DNA from: Hyphochytrium catenoides
Lineage: Eukaryota > Sar > Hyphochytriomycetes > Hyphochytriales > Hyphochytriaceae
Assembly (NCBI GenBank): GCA_900088475.1
Contig: FLMG01000893.1
Location: forward strand, 1-64,000
Reading direction: 5' to 3'
DNA length: 64,000 nt
Numbering within the stretch: position 1 is the stretch's first letter; the number at the start of each line of letters is the position of its first letter. Position numbers and translations under genes: made by a program. This document shows, one piece after another, positions 47,888 to 59,924 of this stretch. Under the pieces are notes generated by a model, which saw only the letters and a program-made list of their open reading frames with translations, was not told the origin of the DNA and made no database searches.

Positions 47888-48544
47888 ATGATCGTGGAGA
47901 TTTTAAACGAAGCTTGTCACCGTGAATGGTGCATCTTGGAGCTGCAAGGGATTCTAGAAGGCGTTCCTGAAGTACCAGACGGCATCGAGCTTGGTGATAT
48001 TGAGTTTTTGAACGTGAGTACCATGAGACGGTATCAAAGGGGAAGGCAACGGGCTGCTGACAACAAATAGACTCCCTCGGTGAACGTGAAAGGCACTTAA
48101 ATCGTAGGGGAAGGCTCCTCACAATGCCTGTGTGCAGGGAAAGCCAGCATTGCGAATTGGATGCCATCTCCTTGAAGGCGCGGTTGTCACCTTGCCCAAG
48201 CCCCTTGCAGTTATCACTAAGCTTCCCGGTAGGGCTTATCCGACGAGCTAACAATTCTCGCGCGTCGCTTTTATCCCTCTGCCATGAGCATCTTCATCAG
48301 CCCGGTTACGTTGTTCCTAAATTTGTTCTGTATGCAGCAGTCTCTTTCATCATGAGCTTCAAATTCGCTTGTTTATCAAGAAGTTGACAACCTTCACCAT
48401 TACCTAGGAAAGCCACCAGAATCGGATGGGGCTGATGGTCTAACATCGTCCAAAGAGACTGTGACGGCGTCGTACTCCATTGTCAGCATAGTAAAGAAGA
48501 AATTGCTCTTCAAAAGCAGACCCCGGCCAATAACTAGCCGTTAG
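47888..48544 (+). CDS. CTF8: CTF8, subunit of the Ctf18-RFC clamp loader
   Basis: Exons 47888-48013, 48138-48228 and 48357-48544 give 134 aa, the usual CTF8 size. Conserved blocks appear in the expected order: CILELQGILE, LGDIEF, then RIGCHLLEGAVVTLPKPLAV and the C-terminal SYSIVSIVKKKLLFKSRPRP. Family role: with DCC1 and CTF18 it forms the alternative RFC that loads PCNA during replication and promotes sister-chromatid cohesion. The third acceptor (ATCATGAG at 48356) was chosen by phase; the segment just after it is variable in the family. An alternative start, 21 nt upstream, would need a GTG. Its 3' end faces that of the YebC/TACO1 gene, 168 bp away. Confidence 0.88.
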
Positions 48545-48711
48545 TAAGAGCCACGCACTGCCAATCTGCGCATATTCGGAGAGCAAAACCTAGGAAGATA
48601 TACTGTGGTGGCAGTGACAGATGCTGGTTTGCTAAGATGGACGACCTTGCTGAGAGACACCTCTTAGTGGGCTGCGATCCAGCTGCATGCAAGAGCACCA
48701 GCTACACTACG

Positions 48712-51100
48712 TCATTCTTCTCCTGTCTCCCAGTTGTGGTAGACATGCGATACATCGTCACTGTCCTCTAGCGCCTGTAAGGCAATGGGCGTAAGTGCTT
48801 TCGTGCCACCAAAAGGGATAGGGTAGGCAACTAAGCCGCACGTAATCTTACTTCAGTGAGGCGCTCTAACTTTTCAGCAACATCGCCCGCAACATTGATA
48901 GCTTCCTATGGGGGAGATATAGCGCACTTTTAGGATGAGATGTAGAGCTGCTGGATTAAAACAGCCAAATGCAAGATGTTGAGCCCCAAATCACAAGTGA
49001 ATAACTGGTGGTCCATCACCTACAGGTTACTGGACAGAGAGGTAGCTATAGATAGTCGTCAAACCTAGACCAGGCAGGGGCAAGCTACCGCCAACACAGC
49101 TTAATAAAAAGAGGAAACCACAGTCGGGTAAATCTTAGCGTAAGAAAGAAGCCCTGTCAAGCCCTGAAAGCTGCTAGCGCTTCGGGGTCGGGGTTTACCT
49201 TCGGCTGATAAAGTAACTGGAAAGTGGATGGAGGAAAGTTTGCGGCGGTCAGGTTGTCTCTAACTGCTGCGAGTTCTGCTGGATCACATACGACATAGGC
49301 CCGTCCCTCCTTCACTTCTGCATCCTCAGCCCCTGCGTCAATCTGAATAGTAGAGAGACAGGTAAATTAAAAGCTGTATTTCAGAGCTTTTGTATAGGCA
49401 GGGCAGCAATATGCACAGTTTGGAAAGATCGTAATAGCAGAGCGCCAACATACTGCACTATGCCAGAGTCTCTTCCTGAGCTTACTTACCACTGCGTCTA
49501 GAACTGCGTCCTCGTCAGCGTCCTCAGGAAAGGGAACCTGTTGAACGCGGTACATAATCTCCATCAGCACTCTGAGAGTCTTCGAGCTCAGAAAATAAAA
49601 AACAGTCCGGTAGCATGGGATTTTGCAGTGGTCCTCTTCAGCTCATGCCATAGCCATAATGCTTCCGGTTCTTCGGATCTTACCTCTAAATAGCCCTTCT
49701 TGTCAAACGCCCACATAACCGACCCGCTCGTTCCTAGCACGCCTCCATTGTCTGCAAATATTTTACGCAGCACCGGAGCTGTCCTTTTTCTATTGTCTGT
49801 CAGGGCCTCTACCTGCATAAAGAGCAAATTAATGAGAAGGCGCTTCTACATACGACTAAGGCACCAACTGGTAAATGACTTAAGCTGAGCCAGGCCCCAT
49901 CCCCTTTTCAAGTCGTGAAGACGGAAGATGGAAGTGGCTAACCATAGGAGGAGCGTAGGGAGTCTTATGACGATCGATGGGCCTGATTAAGATAGAAGGG
50001 AAGGTAAAGTCCTAGGTCTACTTCACAGTTGGTTGGAAGTGAATAAGAAGAAAAAGAACAAAGAAGAGATCAGCACATATGGTAGGAGCTTACGATGAAG
50101 GATGCGGCGTGTGCAGTGCCCTCATAAACAACCGTCTCCATAATTACTCCTGATTGAGATATCAGGAAAATAGGTTAGCGGTGGGTGCTGTACCAAAAGG
50201 TCTTTGGCATTTCCCATTTGACAGTCTAAAGTCGTCCTCCCTCGCCAGTAAAGAGTGAGTGCTCACGGGGTATGCGGCCTGTTAGCTTCCAGCTGTTAGC
50301 TGGAGGTGGTACAACAAGTCTTACCTTCCTTGCCTTCAACTCCTCTCTTAAGAGCCTGCTCTATTAAATCTTTCGGTGCATTCACTGCTCGGGCTCGTTG
50401 CAGTACCGAAGAGAGCCTCTTTCCGGGAGGAAGAGGAAGGAAGAGAGGTGGGACCCAGGTAGAGCCAGGTTTGGAGATAGATACGAATAGAAGAGGCCAG
50501 CAGAGGGAAAGACATGAGGTTACTAGCTGCAGCGTATACTGGACATAGTGCCATCATCTCCTCACCAAGTTGGTCGTGTCTCCCTTGCAGGCTGGGCAAA
50601 ATGCAAAACGTCAGCATCAATCGCTTCATGTACTTCATGGGAAGGGAACTAGATCACTCATGTGAACTGAGTGTCAAGGCAACAGCGAATGATCGGGTGA
50701 AGCTTTAAAGGGACAGGATCAATGGCAGCCGCAGACAAGACAAGGTAGTGACTATTAAGGAACCCTGCCGAGAGGTAACAAGAGAGCCTTCATTCTTACC
50801 TCTAGCGGCAGCCTCGATCTGCTTCCCTAACTTGCTAAAGAGTTGTCTCTTCCTCTAGTGTTATAAACCAGCAACGCAAGCAGACGTAGGGTACTTTAGC
50901 ACCGATAGTTCAGAGATAGCAAAAATGTTGGCAGACAGAAGAACTGCTGCCACTACCAAAATAGATCTCACAAAGTGCAGCCGAGACTTATGATTTGAGA
51001 AGAGGCGAGCGCATCTTGCTCTAAAAATAAAAAAAGAAAGGGCTCTACCTACATCTGCTGATGCTGCCTTCCGCCCTGCAACCTTCATTAGCCGGCCCAT
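48712..51100 (-). CDS. TACO1: YebC/TACO1 family translation or transcription factor
   Basis: Exons: 51100-51053, 50854-50800, one ending at 50325 (start unresolved, near 50410-50450), 50149-50094, 49812-49684, 49579-49490, 49342-49199, 48905-48852 and 48774-48712. Signatures in order: [78 protein letters not shown] with [44 protein letters not shown]. Family role: in mitochondria TACO1 supports translation of COX1 and proline-rich stretches; bacterial YebC relieves ribosome stalling or regulates transcription. The segment that should read GG-DP-N between the second and third exons was not found by eye, so a small exon is missing from the model. No clear targeting peptide is included; the start may be further upstream. 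Confidence 0.85.
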
Positions 51101-52155
51101 GGCCCGTGTCTGCGTCCAGTGAAGTGGTGGAGCTATATGGTTTGTAGAGCCTAGAGCACACAGGGGATATCAGAACGTTTAGCATGGCCCAAGCACGGAC
51201 AACAAAGGAGCCAGGGAATAGCAGTCTCTACAATGGTACAGGTGGCCAGAAAAGACTAATGGAGGCTTAATGTTGCTGCGTTGTTCCTTAACTAATCAAG
51301 GTTGATAGAGGAGAGACAGTACTGTAGGAGACACCGTTAGGCAAAGAGCAAGGCTGAACTTGGTGACGGGTATGGTGAGGGTCAAAGAGATCGTTCAAGC
51401 AAAAGCCTACCCTTCTCTGGCATTCTCTCTCTGATCGCCCCGAGTCCCAGTAGAGCCGGAGCGCATCTTGAGAGGGATGCAAATAAAAGAGATAGTTGCC
51501 TGTTACCAAGACTAGTTGCCACTAAGCAGGCCATGATTCGTGCCTTCCTCGAATCTTCGTTCCTCCAATTGACCTTCTACACTTTGAGCTGCGGTCCAGG
51601 ATAGCCCATTAAAGGCCGCAGCTATGTGCACACCTTCAGGCCTCCAAATCAATGAGGCAAAAGTAAGTCTCCTACAGGCACCAACTGAAGCTGCCCTATC
51701 GGTAGAAAATCAGGTCCTCAGTGAGTTAATGATGCAGCCGCAGCAGCAGCAGCTGAAAGCTGGTGGGATCGATTGCTGATGATGTCAAGATGCTGATGAT
51801 GAGAGACATGAGTCACCAGACCTCCCCTCGGCCTCGATGCCGCCAAAGGACAAACTTGCAGTTGCGCCAGAACCACATCATCTGCTGGGGGATCAGAACC
51901 GTCTTGAAGATCCTCATCATCTACACTGCTCGTGGGCTGGTCTCAATCCCAGTTATTACCAGGAGCCCGTTCCGCTCCGCCTTCCATACCCCTACTGGTG
52001 GCCATCAGCTTCATCACGTTGGAGACATAGACGAACGAGACGGCTTGGAAGTCAAAGTACCGATGAGGAAGTTAACGAGAGCTTGTCTTCCTTGTGTTCC
52101 TTGGCGGAAAGCCTGGCGCCAGACTTACACTTTCAAGGCCAGGGATTTTTCATCA
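51101..52155. other. Divergent intergenic region
   Basis: About 1.05 kb between the starts of TACO1 (-) and the methyltransferase (+). A plus-strand frame begins at 51763 and runs into the methyltransferase start. Its residues before Met at 52156 show no family resemblance, so I treat it as a 5' leader. GCAGCAGCAG repeats occur near 51736. Confidence 0.45.
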
Positions 52156-54410
52156 ATGGTCGGTGAAGCTGAGGCCCCTATCCCATCTAAAGACCATTGG
52201 GATAACTTTTCGGGAACGTATGAGAAGGAGCTTGCTGCCTCGGCCGCGCAGGTCTTTGATGCTCTGCTCCATGCGGTTGGCCCCCGACCAGCCCAGGTAC
52301 TGTTTGCAGCTGAGGCCCTCTAGTCTATTTCGTTCTCTAGCTCGCCAATTTGGCCTTCAACTGTTGATTATGTCCAATCTATGGCTCTTCCTTTCTGTCC
52401 TCTCCACTTCCTTCTCCAATATGACTTACTGCCTAATCGCATTGGCCTCACACCTCCATCACATAGTCCATCCTGGAGGTCGGTTGTGGTCCAGGTCCGT
52501 AGCAGTCCGGTCCGTCTATCGTCTCTTCGCGTCTTTGCACTATTCTCTCTGCGGCTTCGCCATGGGCGATTCAGTTTTTTTAGTATCTCGCTATTTCTAA
52601 CAACTACGTTTGATCGCTATGATGCTAGGGTCGCACTTCAGAGTCCTAGAAGCGACATTGGGTCCTAGGACAAGGTCAGAACCACTATTCTACCCTCCAG
52701 TTTGTCACCCTTCTCAACCAAGGCCTATCTTGTTCCTTTCATTACCCTGTGATCTCCAACTCTCTGTGGGCTGCAGGTTTGTTGCGACAGACTTCTCTTC
52801 TGAGATGGTGAGGAGAGCTGAAGCCGAAGCGCGCAGCAGAACACGCTTTATGCGTAAGGCTGAAGACGAATTATCTGGCACTTCTCCGCAAAGTAAGGAT
52901 GCTACAAACAGACAGAAATGTCCACAAACATCCTTTATCTCTTTACCTGATTCCAGTTCTAACTTGATATCCGTGTTACTGGGTTCGCGAGCAATTGACT
53001 CTCTTCTTCGTCTTTACTCAGCGTCAAACTCCTTCTGCCCTTTTCATTTTGCAAAGAATGCGTTGAAGAAATCTCCGTAAGGGTGGCCGACGCTCAAAAC
53101 CTTCCCTTTGAGAGCTCTTCCTTTGACAGGTACATTCACTGTCATTGTCATCGTCTTCTCTTTTAGATATGGTTAGTCGTGTAGCCAGAGGATGCAGTCA
53201 CAACTTTGCTTCTCCTCTTTCCTTTTTTTGTTCCGATCGTCTATGTACTCACCGCCCAAAATGCAGTTTGATATCAAATCTCTGTTTCAACTTCTTACCT
53301 CAGCCTCAGGAGGCGATAGCTGAGGCCTTCAGAGTTCTCAAACCTGGAGGTGTTATGGTGAGACGAGAGAAACCGTGGTGTTCGGGCAGGTCATAGACGC
53401 TCAGCAGGGAAATGACATTAGAAGGGATCTTGGGGCAGGGATGGGGGCTGGAGACTGGGAGCTAAGCGTGCAATGTGCTCTGTAAAGTACGGCGAGAACA
53501 GACTAATGACGCTCAGACAGATAGAGAAAGTTGAAGGCGACTTACTCTGTCTCCCATAGGCGATCTCGATATGGGGATCTCCTGCTAGAAGCCCATTCTT
53601 TTCTCTCTCCTTCAAAGTACGTCTCTAGCGGGGAGCTTGTAAGAATGGCTATCTGAGCTCAACCTCCTCAACTGTGATTGTAATGCGGCTGCGTTATCCG
53701 TCCATCTTAACCCCGCATCGTCCTTTACTTGTCTTTAGTATTTTTCTCCCAAAAGTCCATGGCGGCGTCCACTGATCTGCAACTATATTATGGCTTCGTT
53801 GGTCTTTGACAGCCTCTGCATCCGCTGGTCAGTGGCGCTTTGCACTAACTTTAGCAACTATCTTATCCGTCTCGTGTCTGGCAGGCGACAGAAAAGTTAG
53901 GCCTCCCTCCTCTAAGACATCGGGTGGCTGGTCCTTCTCCTTTTGCTCTGGGCTCTAGTCCCGAAGAGCTTATTGACTCCTTGAAGCGGCATGGGTTCCA
54001 GCCAGTAGTCCACTGGAACTTCTCCATGGTCCTACCCATATTGGTAGGAAGTTGGCAGGACTCGGTTAATGCTTCTCTCATTCTTAGATGTTTCGTCTTC
54101 CAAGTACTTGAGGCCTTCTTGCCGCTTGTGATTACTATGCCAGAAGGCCTAATCCATTGAGTCCCTCGCATTCACCTTTCTTGTTCTTGCATGTCTTCCC
54201 TACCTCACCGCTATGCGACAGGAAGGAGAAGACTATGCTCAGCGCAGACTGAGGGTGCTTCAGGCTACGGATAGGGAGTATATATCGTCGCTTTCCTCCT
54301 CTTCTCTTTCTTTGTTCATAAGAGAGCTGGCCGCTAGTGCCAGGTCACTCCTCGATTCCGGTAGACCCATAGGTATAGACGCCCTCTGCCTCATGGCCCG
54401 TAAACCGTAG
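52156..54410 (+). CDS. Class I SAM-dependent methyltransferase
   Basis: Exons 52156-52296, 52467-52494, 52629-52674, 52777-52892, 53057-53129, 53267-53357, 53560-53616, 53885-54043 and 54222-54410 join in phase to 299 aa. Motif I (SILEVGCGPG) is carried by a 28-nt exon, with the last Gly completed by the next exon. Post-I is FVATDFSSEMVRRAEAEA, motif II VADAQNLPFESSSFD, motif III EAFRVLKPGGVM followed by AISIWGSP. The order and spacing are those of small methyltransferases of the UbiE/Methyltransf_11 type. The substrate is not inferable. The C-terminus reads PIGIDALCLMARKP. One further small exon between 54043 and 54222 cannot be excluded. Confidence 0.85.
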
Positions 54411-54715
54411 TTGCTGTAACTAATCACCGTTGACCGACACGATTGCCATGTGTCTGCCCTGCCGCTGTGTCCTTCCCTAAGACTTCCAGACTCTTTAGAA
54501 AAGCGATGGGGTAAAAGCTGTTGCAGATTATAGTCTATGTGTTACGCATCCTTCAATCTGTTAAGGCATGTTACCTTATAAAAGCAATAAGCATAAATAG
54601 GTCTACCACTCTTCTAAGCTCTATACGTGGGAGAAGTCAAAATAGCACCAACCTCGAGCTGGAGCTTGGTCACAGGCGTTACCAGGTGCTGGCAAAGGAT
54701 ATGCTCAATGCATCT

Positions 54716-55457
54716 CTAGAAATCGCTATTTTCAAAGAAATGAACTGAAAGAGCGTCGAATCCCACAAAAATCTCGCCCTGCCCGGAGACCCAAGTTTTG
54801 TACACTGCAGACTGTGCTTCTGGATGCATTGTACAAGAGCCATCCAGAAGGCTGAAGCGCCACCGATGCCAGGGACAAACAACTATGGGATCGCCGTTTT
54901 TGCCTAAATCCTCGATGTCACCAAGGTACAGCGGACCACCTAGTGAGGTAGAGTCAACGAGGATGGCGCGACTTAGTCACGAAAGTACAGAGAATGCAGA
55001 TCACCGCAAGACTAGCAAGCGCTAAGATTTCGGTAGGAGGATTGGGGTTGCCCAGGCTATGTGTGAGATGAGGGCAAGTAAGATGTCAGGTAGATGCAAG
55101 CTGGGGTGGCAGTACCTTGATGAGGGCAAGAAGCCTGGATGGCATAGACCTCTCCAGAATGTAGGTGGAGGGCGAGTTCAACGCCATTGACAGTCACCTT
55201 GAGCCCTGCGAGCGCTAGTGAGTGAACGATCTTGTTGACAAGGTAAATAGAGGTGCGTCCAACAATAACTGTTGATGGCCCAAAGTAGTTGCGGACTTAA
55301 CAAGTGATATTTGGATCGCGATGACTCTTGACCGTATCTGTCGCCTCACCAGCTTGCTTTGACTTTCTTTTCCTGCTCCCTTTCTCCGTTGCGCATAACC
55401 CAACAGGTCTGACGGTCCCTTCCTCAGGTTCGGCTGATTGGACTGATAGGTCAAAAT
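54716..55457 (-). CDS. Rieske [2Fe-2S] domain protein (5' end incomplete)
   Basis: Exons 55457-55350, 55205-55116 and 54939-54716 join in phase (1, 1). The fold reads KVTVNGVELALHLHSGEVYA, then both cluster-binding boxes: CPHQGGPLYLGD and VVCPWHRWRFSLLDG, giving the C-x-H and C-x2-H ligands of a Rieske centre. The protein ends shortly after (GQGEIFVGFDALSVHFFENS), so this is a small stand-alone Rieske protein, similar in layout to RFESD or nitrite-reductase small-subunit-type ferredoxins, not a full oxygenase. Family role: electron transfer; partner unknown. The first exon starts at a splice acceptor, so coding sequence continues upstream toward or across the N gap. A frame starting MDKAYGCELSGARVLS next to the gap is a possible but unproven start. 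Confidence 0.8.
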
Positions 55458-55559
55458 CTAGGACAACAAAGAATTAGAACACGTAACGGCATAGTAGGCT
55501 CTTTCAGCCAAGGCAACATCTGCTACTTTTAGGGTGCTTTAGTACCTTTGATATTAGCA

Positions 55560-55640
55560 NNNNNNNNNNNNNNNNNNNNNNNNNNNNNNNNNNNNNNNNN
55601 NNNNNNNNNNNNNNNNNNNNNNNNNNNNNNNNNNNNNNNN
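55560..55640. other. Assembly gap (81 N)
   Basis: Run of N upstream of the Rieske exons. The 5' part of that gene may be hidden here. Confidence 0.99.
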
Positions 55641-57705
55641 AGCTCAAGACCCTGGCCCCAGAGAGCTCACAACCATATGCCTTGTCCATACTAATAGCAG
55701 GTGGAGCAGTCAATGAGGACTGAAGAAGATGCCTCCGCTTTGTTGGAGTGTTGCGAGAGCGGTCGATTAGGGTTGTGGGAAGGGTGGAGGTTCGACGTAG
55801 CTGTGCAGCTCCTCGAGCGAAGGGCAATCGTGGCCCTGCTCCTTGCTTATGGAACTGACCATGTATGCAGGCTTGACGTCTAAGGAGGGGCGTACGACCC
55901 TGGTCCTCTGATGGGGTGAGAGAGGTTGAGGAAGTGGGAGTCATTTTCCAAAATAGATTTGTTGCCTAAGACAACAAGGCCAGGTTCCCAGTCGGTCGGT
56001 TTGGGTTGGGTACAGTTGGCAATAAAGAAAGAAGACAGCCAAGTGGCGAGAGTAGATGATCTTGAAAAATTGGTGTCACTTTAACAGCACTTTCTTGATG
56101 GGAAGACTGATAATGGGTGCGGTGGCTACGATGGGGTTCATAACAATAACCCAGTTTACTTGGTGCTTTGTGGAGAGCGAACGGTTGAAAGGCGATGGTC
56201 AAACTCCTAGGTTGCGTTGTGGAGAGAAAAGCAATGAGTGCACTTACTACTTCGTCAGAGAGGGCAAGGTGGAAGGTCCCTCACTGTCTCACATTTCCGC
56301 GTAATAAGTCTGTTAACGTCAGGGTCATGGATCATCCCCGATCAGGGGCCCCGTTCCTTGGACACAAAGAACAAGAGAAGAGAAGGAAAGGCGCCGTAGC
56401 TGCTTTTGCATCACATTTCCGCTGACCTGGGTAGAACGTAGAACTATCCAGTCTAACTACGGCCAGGCTGTAGTTCTCACTTCTTCTGTGATCCTACGTA
56501 CGAATGAATGTCCCTGAACTCTGGCTGAAACAATCAGAAGGAACCTGGCCTTTACACCTTGTAAGCCTTATCTTCCATCAGAACCATCAGCGACCTGCTG
56601 TCCGTCACCTTCCCTTCAACTTGCAATTTCATACTTTTGAACTCTAACGGCTATCTAACGGTTAGATGACTGCCAGTGATGAGTCAGTGAAGTTGAGAGT
56701 TCTGTGTCTTTTGATGATGTTCACGATCGACGTTGAGATGATGGCCCTGTGCTGCTGCTGCTTCCTGGCTACGACTGTACAGTCACCAAGTGAGTCTCAT
56801 AGCGCTGTTAGAGGAGAAACCCTTCGTCACCACCACTGAATGGTGGCACTTGATGACGCTGCCAAAGAAAGGATAAGGTAGAAGAAAAGAAAGGCGAAAT
56901 AAGCCCTCAAATACTACGTTGAAGACAGCGGTGCTTGTTCCGACTTCCCCTCATTAGAAGATAATGTGACTCTTGTTCCGACTCCCCCTCACTATTCGCA
57001 ACAATCACAAAGCAGCAACAGGAGTGTTGTCAGCGGTGCAGATACGTCTTATGCTTTGCTACTGAGATTTTGAGGCATGGAGGCTGAGATCCGGGAACTA
57101 ATGCGAAATGAAAATGAACACCTCAACAATACCTGGGCTCTCAAACGGCATCAACGACATTCTGCTTAGCCATATGCTATGTATGTACGAAAGATAGACT
57201 GGGAGAATTGGCCCCGAATGGGACGATGGCCCAGGGAGGAAGAGCGTCAGTTTGTTTATTATTAGATAATAGGGGCATCCAAGAGCTTAGGACAGAAACG
57301 GCCGCCTGCACCGAAGGCCGTGAGGAAACTACTTCGTCCAGAACAAAGAGCGTCGCCTACCTAGTCCCCCTGTACGAGTAAAGTGAGGCTTTGGCTAATA
57401 CAGCGCTTAGAACGAGGGCTCGGCTTCTATGATATGAACAGAAAGCATCAAGGAAAGGGTCAGAGAAGCCTATTTAAGAAGAAGGTGCCCAAAATCGCAT
57501 GTGGAGACACTACTTCTGGTGAACAAAGCTTCGCGTTGAGGGAGACGGTAGAGGAAGCTTCATTCGACAACGGCATTGAGGAAAGAGACTCAAAGGTGAA
57601 GGGTGAAGCCTCCTTTATCCACTACTAGTGTATTGGAACTATCTCTCTTTCACTACTAGCTGGGGTACGACCATGTAGTTGCCATTATGTTAGCGTTATC
57701 AGCTA
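55641..57705. other. Region without a supported gene
   Basis: About 2 kb. Open frames are short, without family resemblance, and I could not connect any by phase. It may contain the 5' end of the Rieske gene and the 3' flank of the dehydrogenase. Confidence 0.4.
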
Positions 57706-59924
57706 TTACTTGATTTGAGGCATCGCCGCAAGGTCACGCGTCATATTCTTATGATGAGATTCAAGGGTTCCGCCGCCGATCTCAAGAAGCTTGGAATCTC
57801 TCCAGAGCCTCTCGACCTGATATTCTCCTACGTACCCGTAACCGCCCATCACTTGGATTGCCCTGTCAGCGACATTTTTGCCCATAGTCGTCGCCACCAG
57901 TTTGACACCGTCAGTGTCTAACCGATTTCCAGCCGTGTCTAACTTCATTCTGTTCGCTGTGTTATAGGTATAGCACCGAGCAGCTAGATAGTCCGCGTAT
58001 GACTCAGCAATATGACGCTGGATTTGTCCGAACCTGGGACCGATCGCAAAGAAGGTAAGAAGCAGAACACATCTCACTATTAAAGCAACGTGGGGAAAGA
58101 CAAAAGCGGAAAGGGGAAGGAGCGCCGGGGATGATTTGCGCTATAAGGTGAGGAAACATTAATGGGTTACCTGTTCAAAGGCTCTCCGAATGCCACCCTG
58201 TCCTGGGCATATTTATTCATCCGCTCCACGCAGCGTCTGGCAAGACCCAGACTCATAGCCGCCAGGGCTACGCGTTCGATCTCGAGGTTCCTCATCATGC
58301 AGATAGTTGCACCTCCTTCCTGTCCTATCAAATTCTCTTTTGGGATCTCGCAGTCTTCGAAGACCAGCTCAGCCGTCATTGAAGCGCGCATGCCACACTT
58401 ATCCTAGAGTGCATAGGTGAAAGTTAGTAGCCGAGTTGACGTACAACCCTTGAAAAAGGGTGAGATCGGTTGCGAAGGAATGACGAAAATAGGAGCTTTC
58501 AGTATGCCCCACCATAACTGTCGAAGGTAGACATCACGAGCAGAATACCTTGATTCTTTGTCCCAAATTGAAGCCCTTGGTTCCCTTCTCTACGAGAAAC
58601 ATAGAGATATCTTTTGAGTTCTTTCCACTGTTGCCGGTTCTTGCGTAGACAAGGAAGACGTCGCCTAGTTCCGTATCGGAGATCGCCCCGTTCGTAATCC
58701 ACATTTTGGAGCCGTTTAGAATATATGAAGATCCAGAGGAAGAGAGCTTGGCTGACGTCTGCAGAAACTCGCGTTAGTACAAACCCCGTGAAGCCTTAGC
58801 GGCACAGATGGGTCAATCGGCAGGGCCCACAAACAGCAAGGAGCTGGGGTGCGGCAGTACACCGAACGAACAAAATTTCAGATAATCAAGACACAATATA
58901 AAGGAGCCTTGGAGCAGCAAGTATACCTTCATTCCGAGCACATCCGTGCCAGCCCCAGGCTCGCTCATGCACATGCCACCAATGGCAGCTCCCGAGCAGA
59001 CATCTGGAAGGTACTTCTGCTTCTGCGCCTCACTGCCGTTACTGCAAAGGGAAACATGTCAGTTCAAGACTAATTCCGGCATTTCCACCATAGATGCAGG
59101 AGTATGAATAAGCAAAACGAGCTCGCTAGGCAAGCAGTAGCCTTACTTTAACAGCAGCAAGGCCGGAGATGAAGCAGTATAACTAACACCTACCGGGCGA
59201 GGTTGTTAACAAATAGCATGGAGTGTGCCAGGTAAGAAAGACAAAAGGCTGGATCAGCAGCGGACAACTCCTCGTGAACCATGCAAGCAGCGGTGGCGTC
59301 CATGCCTGAACCGCCATACCTGTGCACACATAAAAGGGAGACAACCATGGAGGGTTAGAAGAGGAACGTCTCTGGGCGAGAACATGTTCATTCTCAAGAT
59401 CGGTCTTACTCTGGATCGACTGTGATACCCAGAAGGCCTAGATCGCCTAGCTTTCTGAAGAGATCAATGTTGAACTTCTCCTCCTTGTTATACTCTAGAG
59501 CCTATGTGGGCCAAGAAGGAGCGAGTCAGCATACGAAGATGAGAAAAGGGCTACCTTGACGTTGGTTATAGCCAGGCTTGCAGAAGAACGACAAAATTGG
59601 GGAACATGCTTTACTATACTGGCAGCTAAGCGCAGGGTTGGTAACCCCAGCGAATATCAGGAGAACGAGCTAAATGCCACGAACCTGGGGGTCAACTTCC
59701 TTCTCCGAGAAGGAGCGCACCATCTCGCGGAGAGCTTCATGCTCGCTTGTGGGATTGAAGATATCAAAAGACCGATACTCCGCATCGTCGCCGGTCGAAG
59801 ATGATGAGAGAGGACTTGAAGAAGAGAAGGAGCGAATGAGCCTTCCTCTGTGCGAAACAGTAGGGCATCGTGGGCTGCGTGCCAGCGCTGGCTGCACCAG
59901 CCTGATGGCTCTCCGCGAGATCAT
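57706..59924 (-). CDS. IVD: Isovaleryl-CoA dehydrogenase, mitochondrial
   Basis: Exons 59924-59685, 59501-59410, 59319-59194, 59041-58927, 58758-58549, 58403-58171 and 58033-57706 give 447 aa with exact phases. The N-terminus ([20 protein letters not shown], then Ser-rich) is an Arg-rich, acid-poor presequence for mitochondrial import. Acyl-CoA dehydrogenase motifs follow: [43 protein letters not shown] and [19 protein letters not shown]. The catalytic base is the Glu in NLEIERVAL, the helix-G position characteristic of IVD; the C-terminal loop reads LLEIGGGT, not YEGT as in short- and medium-chain enzymes. Role: FAD-dependent oxidation of isovaleryl-CoA to 3-methylcrotonyl-CoA in leucine breakdown, passing electrons to ETF. 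A closely related short/branched-chain dehydrogenase is the alternative. Confidence 0.93.

Noticed and set aside
51763-52323. 186-codon plus frame starting before the methyltransferase
   Set aside because: Only the part from Met at 52156 resembles the family and ends at a donor at 52296; the earlier part looks like leader sequence.
55504-55944. 146-codon minus frame across the second gap
   Set aside because: Contains unknown bases and has no recognisable domain; at most its end could be the first Rieske exon, not demonstrable.
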